Shown here: in pieces, positions 1 to 5,935 of the stretch
Layout of the letters: each line of letters opens with the position of its first letter
Position numbering within the stretch: position 1 is the first letter of the stretch
Source of the DNA: Acidobacteria bacterium UBA7540
Lineage (GTDB): Bacteria; Acidobacteriota; Terriglobia; UBA7540
Reading direction: 5' to 3'
DNA: 11,566 bases
Assembly: GCA_002478145.1 (NCBI GenBank)
Contig: DLMI01000129.1
Span: forward strand, 114,109 to 125,674
Notes under the pieces: generated by a model
The model's input: the letters and a program-made list of their open reading frames with translations, nothing else
Told to the model about the DNA's origin: nothing
Database searches by the model: none
Made by a program: the position numbers and the translations under genes

Positions 1-413
1 GGGAGAAAGGCGTCCTGCTGCGCCTTGTTGAAGCGATGAATCTCGTCAATGAAAAGGACAGTTCTCCGCCCGTACTGCCGCACTTTTTCCGCCGTGGCCA
101 TCACTTCCTTGATTTCTTTTATGCCGGAAAGGACCGCGCTGAAACGCATGAATTCGCTGCGCGTTTTGCGCGCGATGATGGTTGCCAGCGTGGTCTTGCC
201 TGAGCCCGGCGGCCCCCAAAGGATCATCGAGGCAACCTCGTCTCTCTCAATCTGCTTGCGCAGTGGCTTGCCCGGCCCCAGGATGTGAACCTGGCCGACG
301 AATTCCTCGATTATTTCCGGCCGCATGCGGTCGGCAAGGGGCGACGATACACGCTGACCTTCCGGTTTTCGAGGGCGGGAAACATCGTCTTGTGGCGGTT
401 CGAATAGGCCCAT
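1..413 (-). CDS. rarA: Replication-associated recombination protein A (RarA/MgsA), N-terminal part, cut by window edge
   Basis: AAA+ ATPase of the RarA/MgsA/WRNIP1 family, which acts at stalled or gapped replication forks. The 137 visible codons include a short unconserved head (1-24), the family opening PLADRMRPEIIEEFVGQ (25-41), Walker A GPPGSGKT at 67-74 and Walker B LFIDEIHRFNK at 120-130. The HRFNKAQQDAFL continuation is typical of RarA and differs from RuvB or the clamp loader. The reading frame is intact up to the left edge; the full protein is usually about 430-450 aa, so roughly two thirds lies outside. ATG at 413 is the only ATG in frame after an upstream TGA (434-432). It has only a weak GGA as ribosome binding site, and the 8-bp tandem repeat begins 9 bases upstream. 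Family assignment is very secure; the start is fairly secure. Confidence 0.95.
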   Translation of the reverse strand, partial: MGLFEPPQDDVSRPRKPEGQRVSSPLADRMRPEIIEEFVGQVHILGPGKPLRKQIERDEVASMILWGPPGSGKTTLATIIARKTRSEFMRFSAVLSGIKEIKEVMATAEKVRQYGRRTVLFIDEIHRFNKAQQDAFL

Positions 414-421
414 AAAAATTG

Positions 422-495
422 GTCCATTGAGTCATCGGGTCATCGGGCCATTGAGTCATCGGGTCATTGAGTCATTGACTCATTGATTCATTTGA
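422..495. repeat. Degenerate 8-bp tandem repeat, nine units
   Basis: Nine consecutive units of 8 bp (9 bp in the first and last) lie directly upstream of rarA. They read as GTCATTGA and GTCATCGG variants: 422-430, 431-438, 439-446, 447-454, 455-462, 463-470, 471-478, 479-486 and 487-495. The two unit types are interspersed (C, C, A, C, A, A pattern in the middle), which suggests past slippage or unit exchange. It looks non-coding. It covers the place where a rarA promoter would be expected. Confidence 0.9.
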
Positions 496-556
496 CTCCG
501 CAACGCCCGGCAGCCTCATTACTGAGGTTCGCAAAATACCGTGACAACCATTCTTC

Positions 557-599
557 GTAGCGCCGCCGTCCCGGCGGCATTCTGCGATGTCGGCGCTAC
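557..599. repeat. Nested GC-rich palindrome (REP-like)
   Basis: Outer arms GTAGCGCCG (557-565) and CGGCGCTAC (591-599) are a perfect 9-bp inverted repeat. Inside, GCCGCCG (562-568) and CGGCGGC (572-578) form a second 7-bp inverted repeat with a 3-base loop. The inner left arm shares four bases (562-565) with the outer left arm, so the two stems compete or branch. It looks like a dispersed intergenic REP-type unit, not a terminator, as no T-run follows on either side. Confidence 0.6.
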
Positions 600-766
600 C
601 CCTGAGGTGTCACCATATTCCGCGAACATCAGTAAGTGCCGCAAGGTTGTTGCCAAAAAGCAAATCCATCGCTCACCCGACAGACCGCGCGGTGACTCGA
701 TCTCCTCATGGTCCGATCCGTTAATACGGAAATCCTGGTTTAGGACATTACCCGGGGGCGCTTGAT

Positions 767-1009
767 ATGCCTAACATGGGATTCGCCGTGGACCGCGATA
801 GGATTCGAGCCATTCAATGCGCCTTGGTGAGTTGCCTAGAACGCCATGCAGATCTCGACGGTCTCTCGATCAACATCGGCATCGCTCCTGAAGTGGTCCG
901 CGAGCGTGCGCGGACAACCGACGGTTGACCGATCACGACCCTCGATGGTTCCGTGTGGCGCGTCCCACTAAACGACATCGGCACGCCGGTCGGGTACGAT
1001 GTTACCTCA
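767..1009 (+). pseudogene. Coding-like frame of unknown family, broken by one in-frame TGA
   Basis: From ATG 767 the frame reads 53 codons to a TGA at 926-928: MPNMGFAVDRDRIRAIQC, then an Ile/Leu-patterned stretch. The same frame continues without shift for about 27 further codons, including TLDGSVWRVPLNDIGTPVGYD, before it runs into CAGATTT repeats at 1008. Codons on both sides of the TGA favour G or C in third position and the residues look protein-like. A former TGG (Trp) codon at 926-928 would explain the break. The family is not recognised. It could be a decayed gene whose 3' end was replaced by repeats, or two chance frames. Confidence 0.35.
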
Positions 1010-1070
1010 GATTTCAGATTTCAGACACGCGCTTGGGAATCTGAAATTTCAAACCTCAGATTTCAGATGC
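1004..1070. repeat. CAGATTT period-7 repeats with a 16-bp direct repeat
   Basis: CAGATTT occurs at 1008-1014 and 1015-1021, followed by CAGACAC. A second cluster has CAGATTT at 1057-1063 and CAGATGC at 1064-1070. ACCTCAGATTTCAGAT is repeated exactly at 1004-1019 and 1053-1068. Between them, AATCTGAAATTT (1039-1050) is an inverted version. This is non-coding repetitive DNA in the gap before the DUF2846-type genes. Confidence 0.8.
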
Positions 1071-1152
1071 GAAGAGGGACGCGGTGAGAATGAGTCCGCG
1101 GCTTTTCACGCCAGATCGCGTAGCGGGCGGAAGGCTGGAAGGCGAAAGCGAC

Positions 1153-1680
1153 TCACTTCCTCTGCTGAAACGTGCTGAAAGAATACTTGCTTGGCAGTAG
1201 CTGGCCTTTATCGCTATCCACTGGGTGCAAACTAATGCCAGACGTAATACCCTCGCCCCTCGACGGCGTGCTCTCCGCCTTGAAGTAGTACACCACTCCG
1301 GCCTCTGCCTTAAAATGGGCCGCAGCAACCTGGCGGCTCCGACCCGCACCCACTCCTATTTGCCAGCTTGCACAAATGTGATGTTCTCCGGGATCAACGG
1401 AAAAATAGAAATATGAATTGCCACTGGTCGCCCCCACCCACCCGCCATCAACGCCCAGCCGCGTGGTTGGTCTGGAGTACCCGCGGTACCAATCGTGTTC
1501 GAAGAAATACACCAACGCCTTACCTGCGACCGCTTGTCCCATCGGGTGCGAACGCTTGTCCGTTTTCACCTCGAAGGCGACTTCGTCGGGGCCGCAACTG
1601 GGAGCGAGACGCGTCTCCCCGGTTTGGGCTTGAGCAAGAACGGCTGATGCCATGAGAAAAATGATGAGCGCGGTTCTCAT
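1153..1680 (-). CDS. Secreted DUF2846-type protein, copy 1
   Basis: A 175-aa protein with a type I signal peptide (MRTALIIFLMASAVLAQAQ, likely cut after AQA near residue 18), so it is probably periplasmic or surface exposed; there is no lipobox cysteine. The mature part starts with PSCGPDEVAFEVKTD (27-41). It then has the DUF2846-like core: LVYFFEHD (56-63), RLGVDGGWVGA (74-84), SYFYFSVDPGEHHICA (89-104) and AGVVYYFKAE (127-136), ending in VDSDKGQ (154-160). The function of this family is unknown; the PGEHHICA strand suggests a small beta-rich domain. ATG 1680 was chosen because GGCGGAGGACAAA lies directly upstream (GGAGGA, 5-base spacing); a longer frame exists upstream but adds no signal sequence. 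It is paralogous to the gene at 1885-2424, arranged head to tail. Confidence 0.85.
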   Translation of the reverse strand: MRTALIIFLMASAVLAQAQTGETRLAPSCGPDEVAFEVKTDKRSHPMGQAVAGKALVYFFEHDWYRGYSRPTTRLGVDGGWVGATSGNSYFYFSVDPGEHHICASWQIGVGAGRSRQVAAAHFKAEAGVVYYFKAESTPSRGEGITSGISLHPVDSDKGQLLPSKYSFSTFQQRK

Positions 1681-1738
1681 TTTGTCCTCCGCCAATTTCC
1701 ATGACCTGGCGATGAGCGCACGAACGAGCTCGGAAGAA

Positions 1739-1759
1739 CAGTAAGCAGTAGGCAGCGAC
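1739..1759. repeat. CAGTAAG period-7 short repeat
   Basis: Three 7-base steps, CAGTAAG, CAGTAGG and CAGCGAC, lie in the spacer between the two DUF2846-type paralogues. It is short and degenerate, but has the same period as the repeats at 1004-1070 and 5054-5074. Confidence 0.45.
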
Positions 1760-1884
1760 CGCAAGTAGGGCGGAACAGCGTTCTGTCTGTGGCCAGCGCC
1801 GCGGGCCCCTACATACTGGGCCGTCGTGGATCGGAGATCGACGCTACAATTGGCGCATTTATTGCGAGTCCTGGCGAAAGCCGC

Positions 1885-2424
1885 TCACTTCTTCTGCTGA
1901 AACGTGCTGAAGGCATACTGGCGCGCCAGAATCTGGCCTTCATCACTATCGACCGGCTCCAACTTCATGATGTAATATCGTGGAGTAAGCGGCGTCGGGT
2001 TTTTCATTATGAGCATCGCTTTAAAATAGTACGTTACTCCGGCCTCTGCCTTAAAATCGGCTGTGGCATCGGCTAGGGGGGGACCCAGGCCCACTAAGCG
2101 TTGCTCGCGTGCGCAAAGGGAATGTTCTCCGGGATCAACGGAAAGATAGAAATACGAATTGCCATGCGTCGCCCCCACCCACTCGCCATCGACGCCCAGC
2201 CGCGTGGTAGGTTTGGGGTACGCCCGGTATTCCGAATCGTCTTCGAGGAAATACACCAACGCCCTGCCGGCATCCGGCTGTCCCACCAGAGGCCGGCCCT
2301 TCTCGGTCTTCACGTTGAACTTGACTCGGTCGGGGCCGCAACTCGGAGCGGCACGCTTCTCTCCGGTTTGGGCTTGAGCAAGGACCGCTGAGGCCATGAG
2401 AAAAATGAGCAGCGTAGTTTTCAT
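1885..2424 (-). CDS. Secreted DUF2846-type protein, copy 2
   Basis: A 179-aa paralogue of the gene at 1153-1680. Its signal peptide is nearly identical (MKTTLLIFLMASAVLAQAQ), followed by PSCGPDRVKFNVKTEKG (27-43), ALVYFLEDD (55-63), RLGVDGEWVGATHGNSYFY (75-93), VDPGEHSLCA (96-105), AGVTYYFKA (128-136) and VDSDEGQ (158-164), with the same FSTFQQ tail. The middle (about 106-125) and 137-152 are the most diverged parts. ATG 2424 has GGAGG 9 bases upstream. The upstream flanks of both copies share GGAAATTGG before the ribosome binding site, and the 3' ends share CTGCTGAAACGTGCTGAA, so the duplicated unit includes non-coding sequence. It lies upstream of copy 1 in transcription with a 204-bp gap. 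Function unknown. Confidence 0.85.
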   Translation of the reverse strand: MKTTLLIFLMASAVLAQAQTGEKRAAPSCGPDRVKFNVKTEKGRPLVGQPDAGRALVYFLEDDSEYRAYPKPTTRLGVDGEWVGATHGNSYFYLSVDPGEHSLCAREQRLVGLGPPLADATADFKAEAGVTYYFKAMLIMKNPTPLTPRYYIMKLEPVDSDEGQILARQYAFSTFQQKK

Positions 2425-2623
2425 TTTGTCGTCCTCCAATTTCCATGCACCGGCGATGACCGGACTAATAAGCGCAGCACAGCCCGGCTTATGGCCCCAA
2501 GGGCCGCGTACAATGACGTTTGGTTGCAACTGGTCGATTAGCATTCATAGCGTCCGGTACGCGAATTACGCTCCCGTCGCCGAAACACGGGAAGTTGAGA
2601 ATATTTGTCGAGCGCGGCTCCTC

Positions 2624-2629
2624 AGTATA
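2624..2629 (-). promoter_or_regulatory. Possible extended -10 element
   Basis: On the minus strand TGCTATACT gives a TGn plus TATACT extended -10, just past the stop of the small zinc-ribbon ORF and about 200 bases before the DUF2846-type copy 2 start. No good -35 box is seen. It could drive the DUF2846-type pair. Confidence 0.25.
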
Positions 2630-2639
2630 GCAGACACAA

Positions 2640-2819
2640 TCAATCGCAGAAAACGCATTTTCCTGGAGTGGACCGCTTCTTGACCTCCCGGGTGTCCCCG
2701 AAGAACGTAAGATCACGGCAGCCGGACGAGCAGTAAACTTCCGGTTTTCCCGCGATCGTGTACCGAACGCCCTGGTTCAACAGCTTCCCGCACCCGTCGC
2801 ACTTCTCGGTGATGTAAAT
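2640..2819 (-). CDS. Small zinc-ribbon-like cysteine protein with apparent ATT start
   Basis: A 59-codon frame directly after the RNA methyltransferase gene. Its residues carry the metal-site pattern CDGC (7-10), CSSGC (30-34) and CVFC (55-58), with a fold-like middle LLNQGVRYTIAGKPEVY (13-29); this looks like a small treble-clef or zinc-ribbon protein. The frame is closed upstream by TAG at 2828-2826. Between that and the first cysteine pair there is no ATG, GTG or TTG. The natural start is ATT at 2819, which overlaps the methyltransferase TAA by one base (TAATT where TAATG would be usual). Either ATT is used through translational coupling, or the start codon has mutated and the gene is silent. 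The next possible start (TTG, residue 14) would lose the first CxxC. Exact family not recognised. Confidence 0.55.
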   Translation of the reverse strand: MYITEKCDGCGKLLNQGVRYTIAGKPEVYCSSGCRDLTFFGDTREVKKRSTPGKCVFCD

Positions 2820-3634
2820 TAATACCTAAATCCGCGCTGGCGAGCGACTTCGTAAAGAAAAACGCTGGCCGCGGTCGCCACATTAACCGAATCCATCCCC
2901 AGGCGAATGGGAATACTCAAGAGCAGGGAGGCCTCACGGGCAATCTCCGGTGGCAGGCCGGAAGCCTCTCTTCCCACCATGATGGCGAGCGAGCCTCTCA
3001 GGTCCGCCTCGTGAAGCGGAGTGGGGCTGTGGCGGTCGGCGGCGATGATGCGAACTTGAGCCGGGCGCAGGCGATCCAGGAGTTCATGGGCTGCGAAGCC
3101 CGCCAGGACCGGAAGGCGGAAGATCGCGCCCGCTGAAGACCGCACGGCCTTGGGATTGAAAGGGCAGACGGTTTCCTGGAGCGTGAAGAGGGCCGAAGCC
3201 CCAAAGGCCGCCGCGCTGCGCATGATGGTGCCCAGATTGCCGGGGTCCTGGATCCCGCAGGCCACCAGCAGTAGCAAATCCTGGCCCTCGAGGATGGTAT
3301 CCAAATTGTGAGGCGGCAGTTCGACGAGCGCGGCAATCCCCTGGGGGTTCTGCGTCTGCGCCACCTGCTCGAACAGGCCGTCAGGAACCTGCACAGCTTC
3401 TGCTTCAGCGGGCAACTGTTCCATAAGCCGCGCAAATTTCGCTAGACCGCTTTCGGCCGCGAGCACGCTATGTATGCGAACTGCCGGAGCGGCTCCGAGG
3501 GCTTCCTCCACAAGAAATGGACCTTCGACAGCCAGCCACCCCTCGCGCGTTGTCCCTTTTGCCAAAGCCCGCCGGTAGACCTTCAACATCGAGTTGGTAG
3601 GACTACTGATCTGGCGTTTTCTCGCTTGACCCAT
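2819..3634 (-). CDS. TrmH/SpoU-family RNA 2'-O-ribose methyltransferase
   Basis: A 271-aa SPOUT-class enzyme, expected to use S-adenosylmethionine to methylate a ribose 2'-OH in rRNA or tRNA. The N-terminal part (about 8-105) matches the SpoU substrate-binding domain, with EGPFLVEEAL at 37-46. The catalytic domain carries motif 1 DPGNLGTIMRSAAAFGA (130-146), motif 2 VGREASGLPPEI (220-231) and motif 3 IPIRLGMDSVNVATAASVFL (241-260), which together form the knot and cofactor site. The target nucleotide cannot be told; RlmB, TsnR and YsgA types are all similar. A longer frame reaches back to 3859, but its extra residues (starting MECGSLLPLF) are a translation of the inverted-repeat element, so ATG 3634 (MGQARKRQ) was chosen. 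No clear Shine-Dalgarno is visible; a hairpin sits 8 bases upstream. It overlaps the downstream zinc-ribbon ORF by one base. Confidence 0.92.
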   Translation of the reverse strand: MGQARKRQISSPTNSMLKVYRRALAKGTTREGWLAVEGPFLVEEALGAAPAVRIHSVLAAESGLAKFARLMEQLPAEAEAVQVPDGLFEQVAQTQNPQGIAALVELPPHNLDTILEGQDLLLLVACGIQDPGNLGTIMRSAAAFGASALFTLQETVCPFNPKAVRSSAGAIFRLPVLAGFAAHELLDRLRPAQVRIIAADRHSPTPLHEADLRGSLAIMVGREASGLPPEIAREASLLLSIPIRLGMDSVNVATAASVFLYEVARQRGFRY

Positions 3635-3641
3635 ATTCGTG

Positions 3642-3659
3642 CCGGATTTGAAAATCCGG
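3642..3659. repeat. Perfect 8-bp hairpin in front of the methyltransferase start
   Basis: CCGGATTT (3642-3649) and AAATCCGG (3652-3659) form a perfect 8-bp inverted repeat with a 2-base loop. On the minus strand it ends 7 bases before the ATG at 3634, just where a ribosome binding site should be. It may limit translation initiation, or be a fragment of a dispersed repeat. Confidence 0.55.
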
Positions 3660-3722
3660 TCCCTGCGCCGAAAGCTTAACCCGGCTTGGGACGGAAGTCG
3701 AGACCTATGGATTTCATCGCTC

Positions 3723-3858
3723 TGGAGTGCGGCAGCTTGCTGCCGCTTTTCCCGCTCTGCGGGACCAGCTTGCTGGCCGTGCACTGAAACGCGGTACTTG
3801 GACACGTGAGGCGCGAGCAAGCTCGCAGAGAAAAGCGGCAGCAAGCTGCCGCACTCCA
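3723..3858. repeat. 136-bp element with perfect 29-bp inverted repeats (MITE/REP-like)
   Basis: Bases 3723-3751 are the exact reverse complement of 3830-3858. Each arm holds its own hairpin: GCGGCAGCTTGCTGCCGC (3729-3746) and GCGGCAGCAAGCTGCCGC (3835-3852). The interior has two more, CCAGCTTGCTGG (3765-3776) and GCGAGCAAGCTCGC (3813-3826). All four share the core AGCTTGCT or its complement AGCAAGCT. There is no gene inside; translated on the minus strand it gives MECGSLLPLFSASLLA, which would be a false N-terminus for the methyltransferase. It lies between divergent genes, so it is not a shared terminator. Most likely a non-autonomous dispersed element. Confidence 0.85.
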
Positions 3859-3868
3859 CAGCCGCTCG

Positions 3869-3877
3869 TGATAGAAT
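3869..3877 (+). promoter_or_regulatory. Extended -10 promoter element for the GH172 gene
   Basis: TGATAGAAT is a good extended -10 (TGn plus TAGAAT), 49 bases before the ATG at 3926. The -35 position falls in the right arm of the inverted-repeat element and has no TTGACA-like sequence. Confidence 0.4.
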
Positions 3878-3925
3878 TGCGCCGCTCTCAGCAGTATGCT
3901 GTTCCGAAGTCTCTGGAGGTCGAAA

Positions 3926-5047
3926 ATGCGCAAACTGGGTTTTCTTTTAGCCATTCTGACGTTGCCCGCGTCCACTGTTGCCCAGAATCTAAGTGGATTG
4001 TTCCCGGATATTACTCAGCAGCAGAACTATGTACTGAAGCGCGTCTCCAGCTACGACCGAACTGGCGCCAACGCGGACTATACGAAGATGGGAGCCGGCG
4101 AGACACTGACGGTGTTTGAAGAAGCCGGGCCGGGAGTCATCACTCATCTCTGGTTTACGATTGCGAGCCGTGAACAATTCCACCTGAAGAAACTCGTCCT
4201 CCGCATGTATTGGGACAACGAATCCACCCCCAGTGTGGAAGCTCCCATCGGTGATTTCTTTGGGCTGGGGTTGGGTGAGTATTTCACCTTCCAGTCATTC
4301 CCGCTGGCCGTGGGCTCGAGCCAGGCGCTGAATTCGTACTTTCCGATGCCGTTTCAGAAGATGGGCAAGATCACGATAACGAATGAGGGGAAGTTGCCGG
4401 TGAATGCCCTCTACTACAACATCGATTACAGAGCTTACAAGAACCCATTGCCCCCGGAGTCCCTCTACTTTCACGCTCAGTATCGCCAGTGTGCTCCATG
4501 CCAGGGCTGGACCAACCAATGGAGTTCCAATGGCGACAAGCTTGTGGATACGAAACCCAACCTCGACGGGGAGGGAAACTACGTGTGGATGGAAGCCGTT
4601 GGCCGGGGCCACTACGTGGGCGTGACCATGTCGGTGTTGCAAAACCAGGACGAGTGGTGGGGCGAGGGTGACGATATGTTTTTCATTGACGGGGAGAAGT
4701 TGCCTTCCATCAACGGCACGGGTTCCGAAGACTATTTTCAGGGCGCCTGGGATTTTGGCGACCAGCCATTTTCTTACTTGATGTTTGGCGCTCCGGTGAA
4801 GGGCGTGGAGCTGGCGGGAAGCCGATCGTCGGTTTACCGGTTTCACCTCGATTCCCCCATCACCTTTACCAAGTCCCTTCGCGCCACCATCGAGCACGGC
4901 CACGCCAACCACCGCTCCGACAATTACTTCTCGGTTGCCTATTGGTACCAAACCGAGCCGCATGCGCCATTCCCCATGCTGCCGACAGTCGAGCAACGCT
5001 TGCCGAGACTTTACCCCGTGGGTGGACCGGGCAACGCGGGAAAGTAA
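3926..5047 (+). CDS. Secreted GH172 (DUF2961) glycoside hydrolase
   Basis: A 373-aa protein with a signal peptide (MRKLGFLLAILTLPASTVAQ, cleavage near 19-20), so exported. The rest matches the DUF2961 family, now glycoside hydrolase family 172. Its known members act on furanosides (difructose dianhydride I, D-arabinofuranosides) as retaining enzymes that assemble as trimers or larger. Landmarks: GAGETLTVFEEAGPGVITHL (57-76), LRMYWDNE (92-99), the first catalytic region EWWGEGDDMFFIDGE (243-257) and the second GTGSEDYFQGAW (264-275), then ATIEHG..SDNYFSVAYWYQ (320-342). Glu247 and Glu268 are 21 residues apart, the spacing I recall for the two catalytic glutamates of the characterised enzyme (270 and 291). 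Its substrate cannot be read from sequence. ATG 3926 has TGGAGG 8 bases upstream; an ATG 30 bases earlier lacks a site and would disrupt the signal peptide. No transporter or other carbohydrate gene is nearby. Confidence 0.9.
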   Translation: MRKLGFLLAILTLPASTVAQNLSGLFPDITQQQNYVLKRVSSYDRTGANADYTKMGAGETLTVFEEAGPGVITHLWFTIASREQFHLKKLVLRMYWDNESTPSVEAPIGDFFGLGLGEYFTFQSFPLAVGSSQALNSYFPMPFQKMGKITITNEGKLPVNALYYNIDYRAYKNPLPPESLYFHAQYRQCAPCQGWTNQWSSNGDKLVDTKPNLDGEGNYVWMEAVGRGHYVGVTMSVLQNQDEWWGEGDDMFFIDGEKLPSINGTGSEDYFQGAWDFGDQPFSYLMFGAPVKGVELAGSRSSVYRFHLDSPITFTKSLRATIEHGHANHRSDNYFSVAYWYQTEPHAPFPMLPTVEQRLPRLYPVGGPGNAGK

Positions 5048-5053
5048 TAGGGA

Positions 5054-5074
5054 AGGAGTCAGGAGACAGGAGTC
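5054..5074. repeat. AGGAGTC period-7 tandem repeat
   Basis: Three contiguous 7-mers, AGGAGTC, AGGAGAC and AGGAGTC, begin 6 bases after the GH172 stop codon, between convergent genes. There is no terminator hairpin in this 100-bp gap that I can see. Confidence 0.7.
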
Positions 5075-5147
5075 AGAATGCGGAGCCCGACTGGCTTTTG
5101 GTCTCAGTTGAGGAGGGGTCCTCGCTGCAAATTAAGGTCGGTCGTCC

Positions 5148-5876
5148 TCACCCCGAAGCCCTTTTTGCGCCAGCGACCTGTGCTTCGAGCTCGGCCATGT
5201 CCAGGACGATGACTTTGCGGCGTTCCAAACGAATGATGCCTCGGTCAACAAAACGCCGGAGGTTGCGGGAAACCAGATCACGGACTGTGCCAATCTCCGC
5301 GCCGATCTGCTGGTTGGTTTCTTCCAGGGGAAACTCGAGGCCGCGTCGGGTGCGGACGCCCAACCTCAGAGCCCGCCCACGCAGGAACCGCGCCAGGCGG
5401 TGGCTGACCTCTTTGAGCGATAATTCTTCGACAAGGTCCGCAAGATACCGGAACCTCCACGCCAGAGTGCGGATAACGGCAAGGGCCACTTCCGAATTGC
5501 GGCGGCACAAATCCAGGAATTCCTTCTTGGGAAGGAAAAGGAGTGTGGAGTCTTCCACAGCGGCAGCAGAGGCAGGAAAATTGCCACCGTCAAAGATGGC
5601 GAGCTCGCCGACTGTGGATCCGGCACGCTCAATCACCAGGACTTGCTCGCGCCCGTTCTCGGCCATCTTGAAGACCTTGATCGCTCCTGATTGTACGACG
5701 AGGAGGCCGTCGCATGGATCACCCTCCGCGACCAGCATTTCATCCTTGCCCAGGCGTCGGGCTACACAATGGCTGGCCAAGACCCTGAGTTCATCGGCAG
5801 GCAAAACGGCGAAGAACGCCACGCGCCGCAGAGTCTCAACTGGATCGAGAAGTGTCATGGAAGAATTCCCAGCCAT
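5148..5876 (-). CDS. Crp/Fnr-family transcriptional regulator
   Basis: A 242-aa cytoplasmic DNA-binding regulator. The N-terminal cyclic-nucleotide-like beta-roll spans about 12-128, with EGDPCDGLLVVQSGAIKVFK (51-70) and GELAIFDGGNFPASAA (90-105). A long dimer helix (about 130-165) is followed by a Crp-type winged helix-turn-helix (about 167-235), with helices in EETNQQIGAEIGTVRDLVSR (185-204). In E. coli CRP the phosphate loop carries an Arg-Ser pair; here it reads FPASA, so cAMP binding as in CRP is doubtful. There is no N-terminal cysteine cluster, so an oxygen-sensing FNR iron-sulphur centre is unlikely; the three cysteines (37, 55, 124) are scattered. The effector is unknown. ATG 5876 was chosen, but MTLLDP at 5858 is a fair alternative with GGGA upstream. 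It is divergent from the ferredoxin gene, which it might regulate. Confidence 0.92.
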   Translation of the reverse strand: MAGNSSMTLLDPVETLRRVAFFAVLPADELRVLASHCVARRLGKDEMLVAEGDPCDGLLVVQSGAIKVFKMAENGREQVLVIERAGSTVGELAIFDGGNFPASAAAVEDSTLLFLPKKEFLDLCRRNSEVALAVIRTLAWRFRYLADLVEELSLKEVSHRLARFLRGRALRLGVRTRRGLEFPLEETNQQIGAEIGTVRDLVSRNLRRFVDRGIIRLERRKVIVLDMAELEAQVAGAKRASG

Positions 5877-5916
5877 CAAAAGCCGTGAAATGACTCGAAA
5901 ACGCCGACTTTCCCAG

Positions 5917-5922
5917 AGTATA
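5917..5922 (-). promoter_or_regulatory. Likely -10 box of the Crp/Fnr regulator gene
   Basis: TATACT on the minus strand, 40 bases before the ATG at 5876. The -35 region is poor (TTGGGC with 19-base spacing), as is common for promoters that need an activator. Confidence 0.4.
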
Positions 5923-5924
5923 AC

Positions 5925-5935
5925 CTATGGCATAG
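5925..5935. promoter_or_regulatory. CTATGgCATAG palindrome, operator candidate
   Basis: A perfect 5+1+5 palindrome just upstream of the TATACT -10 box of the Crp/Fnr gene, inside the promoter spacer. A dimer bound here would block the polymerase, so it could serve autorepression. It is not the classical Crp (TGTGA-N6-TCACA) or Fnr (TTGAT-N4-ATCAA) site. Confidence 0.35.

Larger units (their letters stand above)
496..1152. other. Gene-poor stretch with palindrome, broken coding-like ORF and period-7 repeats
   Basis: No complete gene is convincing here. The stretch holds a nested GC palindrome (557-599), a coding-like frame interrupted by one TGA (767-1009) and a cluster of CAGATTT-type repeats (1004-1070). 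The frame open from 541 to 765 starts inside repeat flank and translates the palindrome, so it was not called. The last 80 bases before 1153 are the 3' flank of the first DUF2846-type gene and resemble the 3' flank of its paralogue. Confidence 0.6.

Noticed and set aside
422..495. CRISPR array
   Set aside because: The units are contiguous 8-mers without unique spacers and no cas gene is nearby.
541..765. 74-codon plus-strand frame
   Set aside because: Starts in a palindromic repeat, no ribosome site, low-quality composition, no family resemblance.
3635..3859. N-terminal extension of the RNA methyltransferase (MECGSLLPLF...)
   Set aside because: It is a translation of the inverted-repeat element and the hairpin region; the SpoU-like sequence begins after ATG 3634.
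4295..4996. 233-codon minus-strand open frame inside the GH172 gene
   Set aside because: Complementary shadow of a gene with clear family motifs on the plus strand; no start signal.
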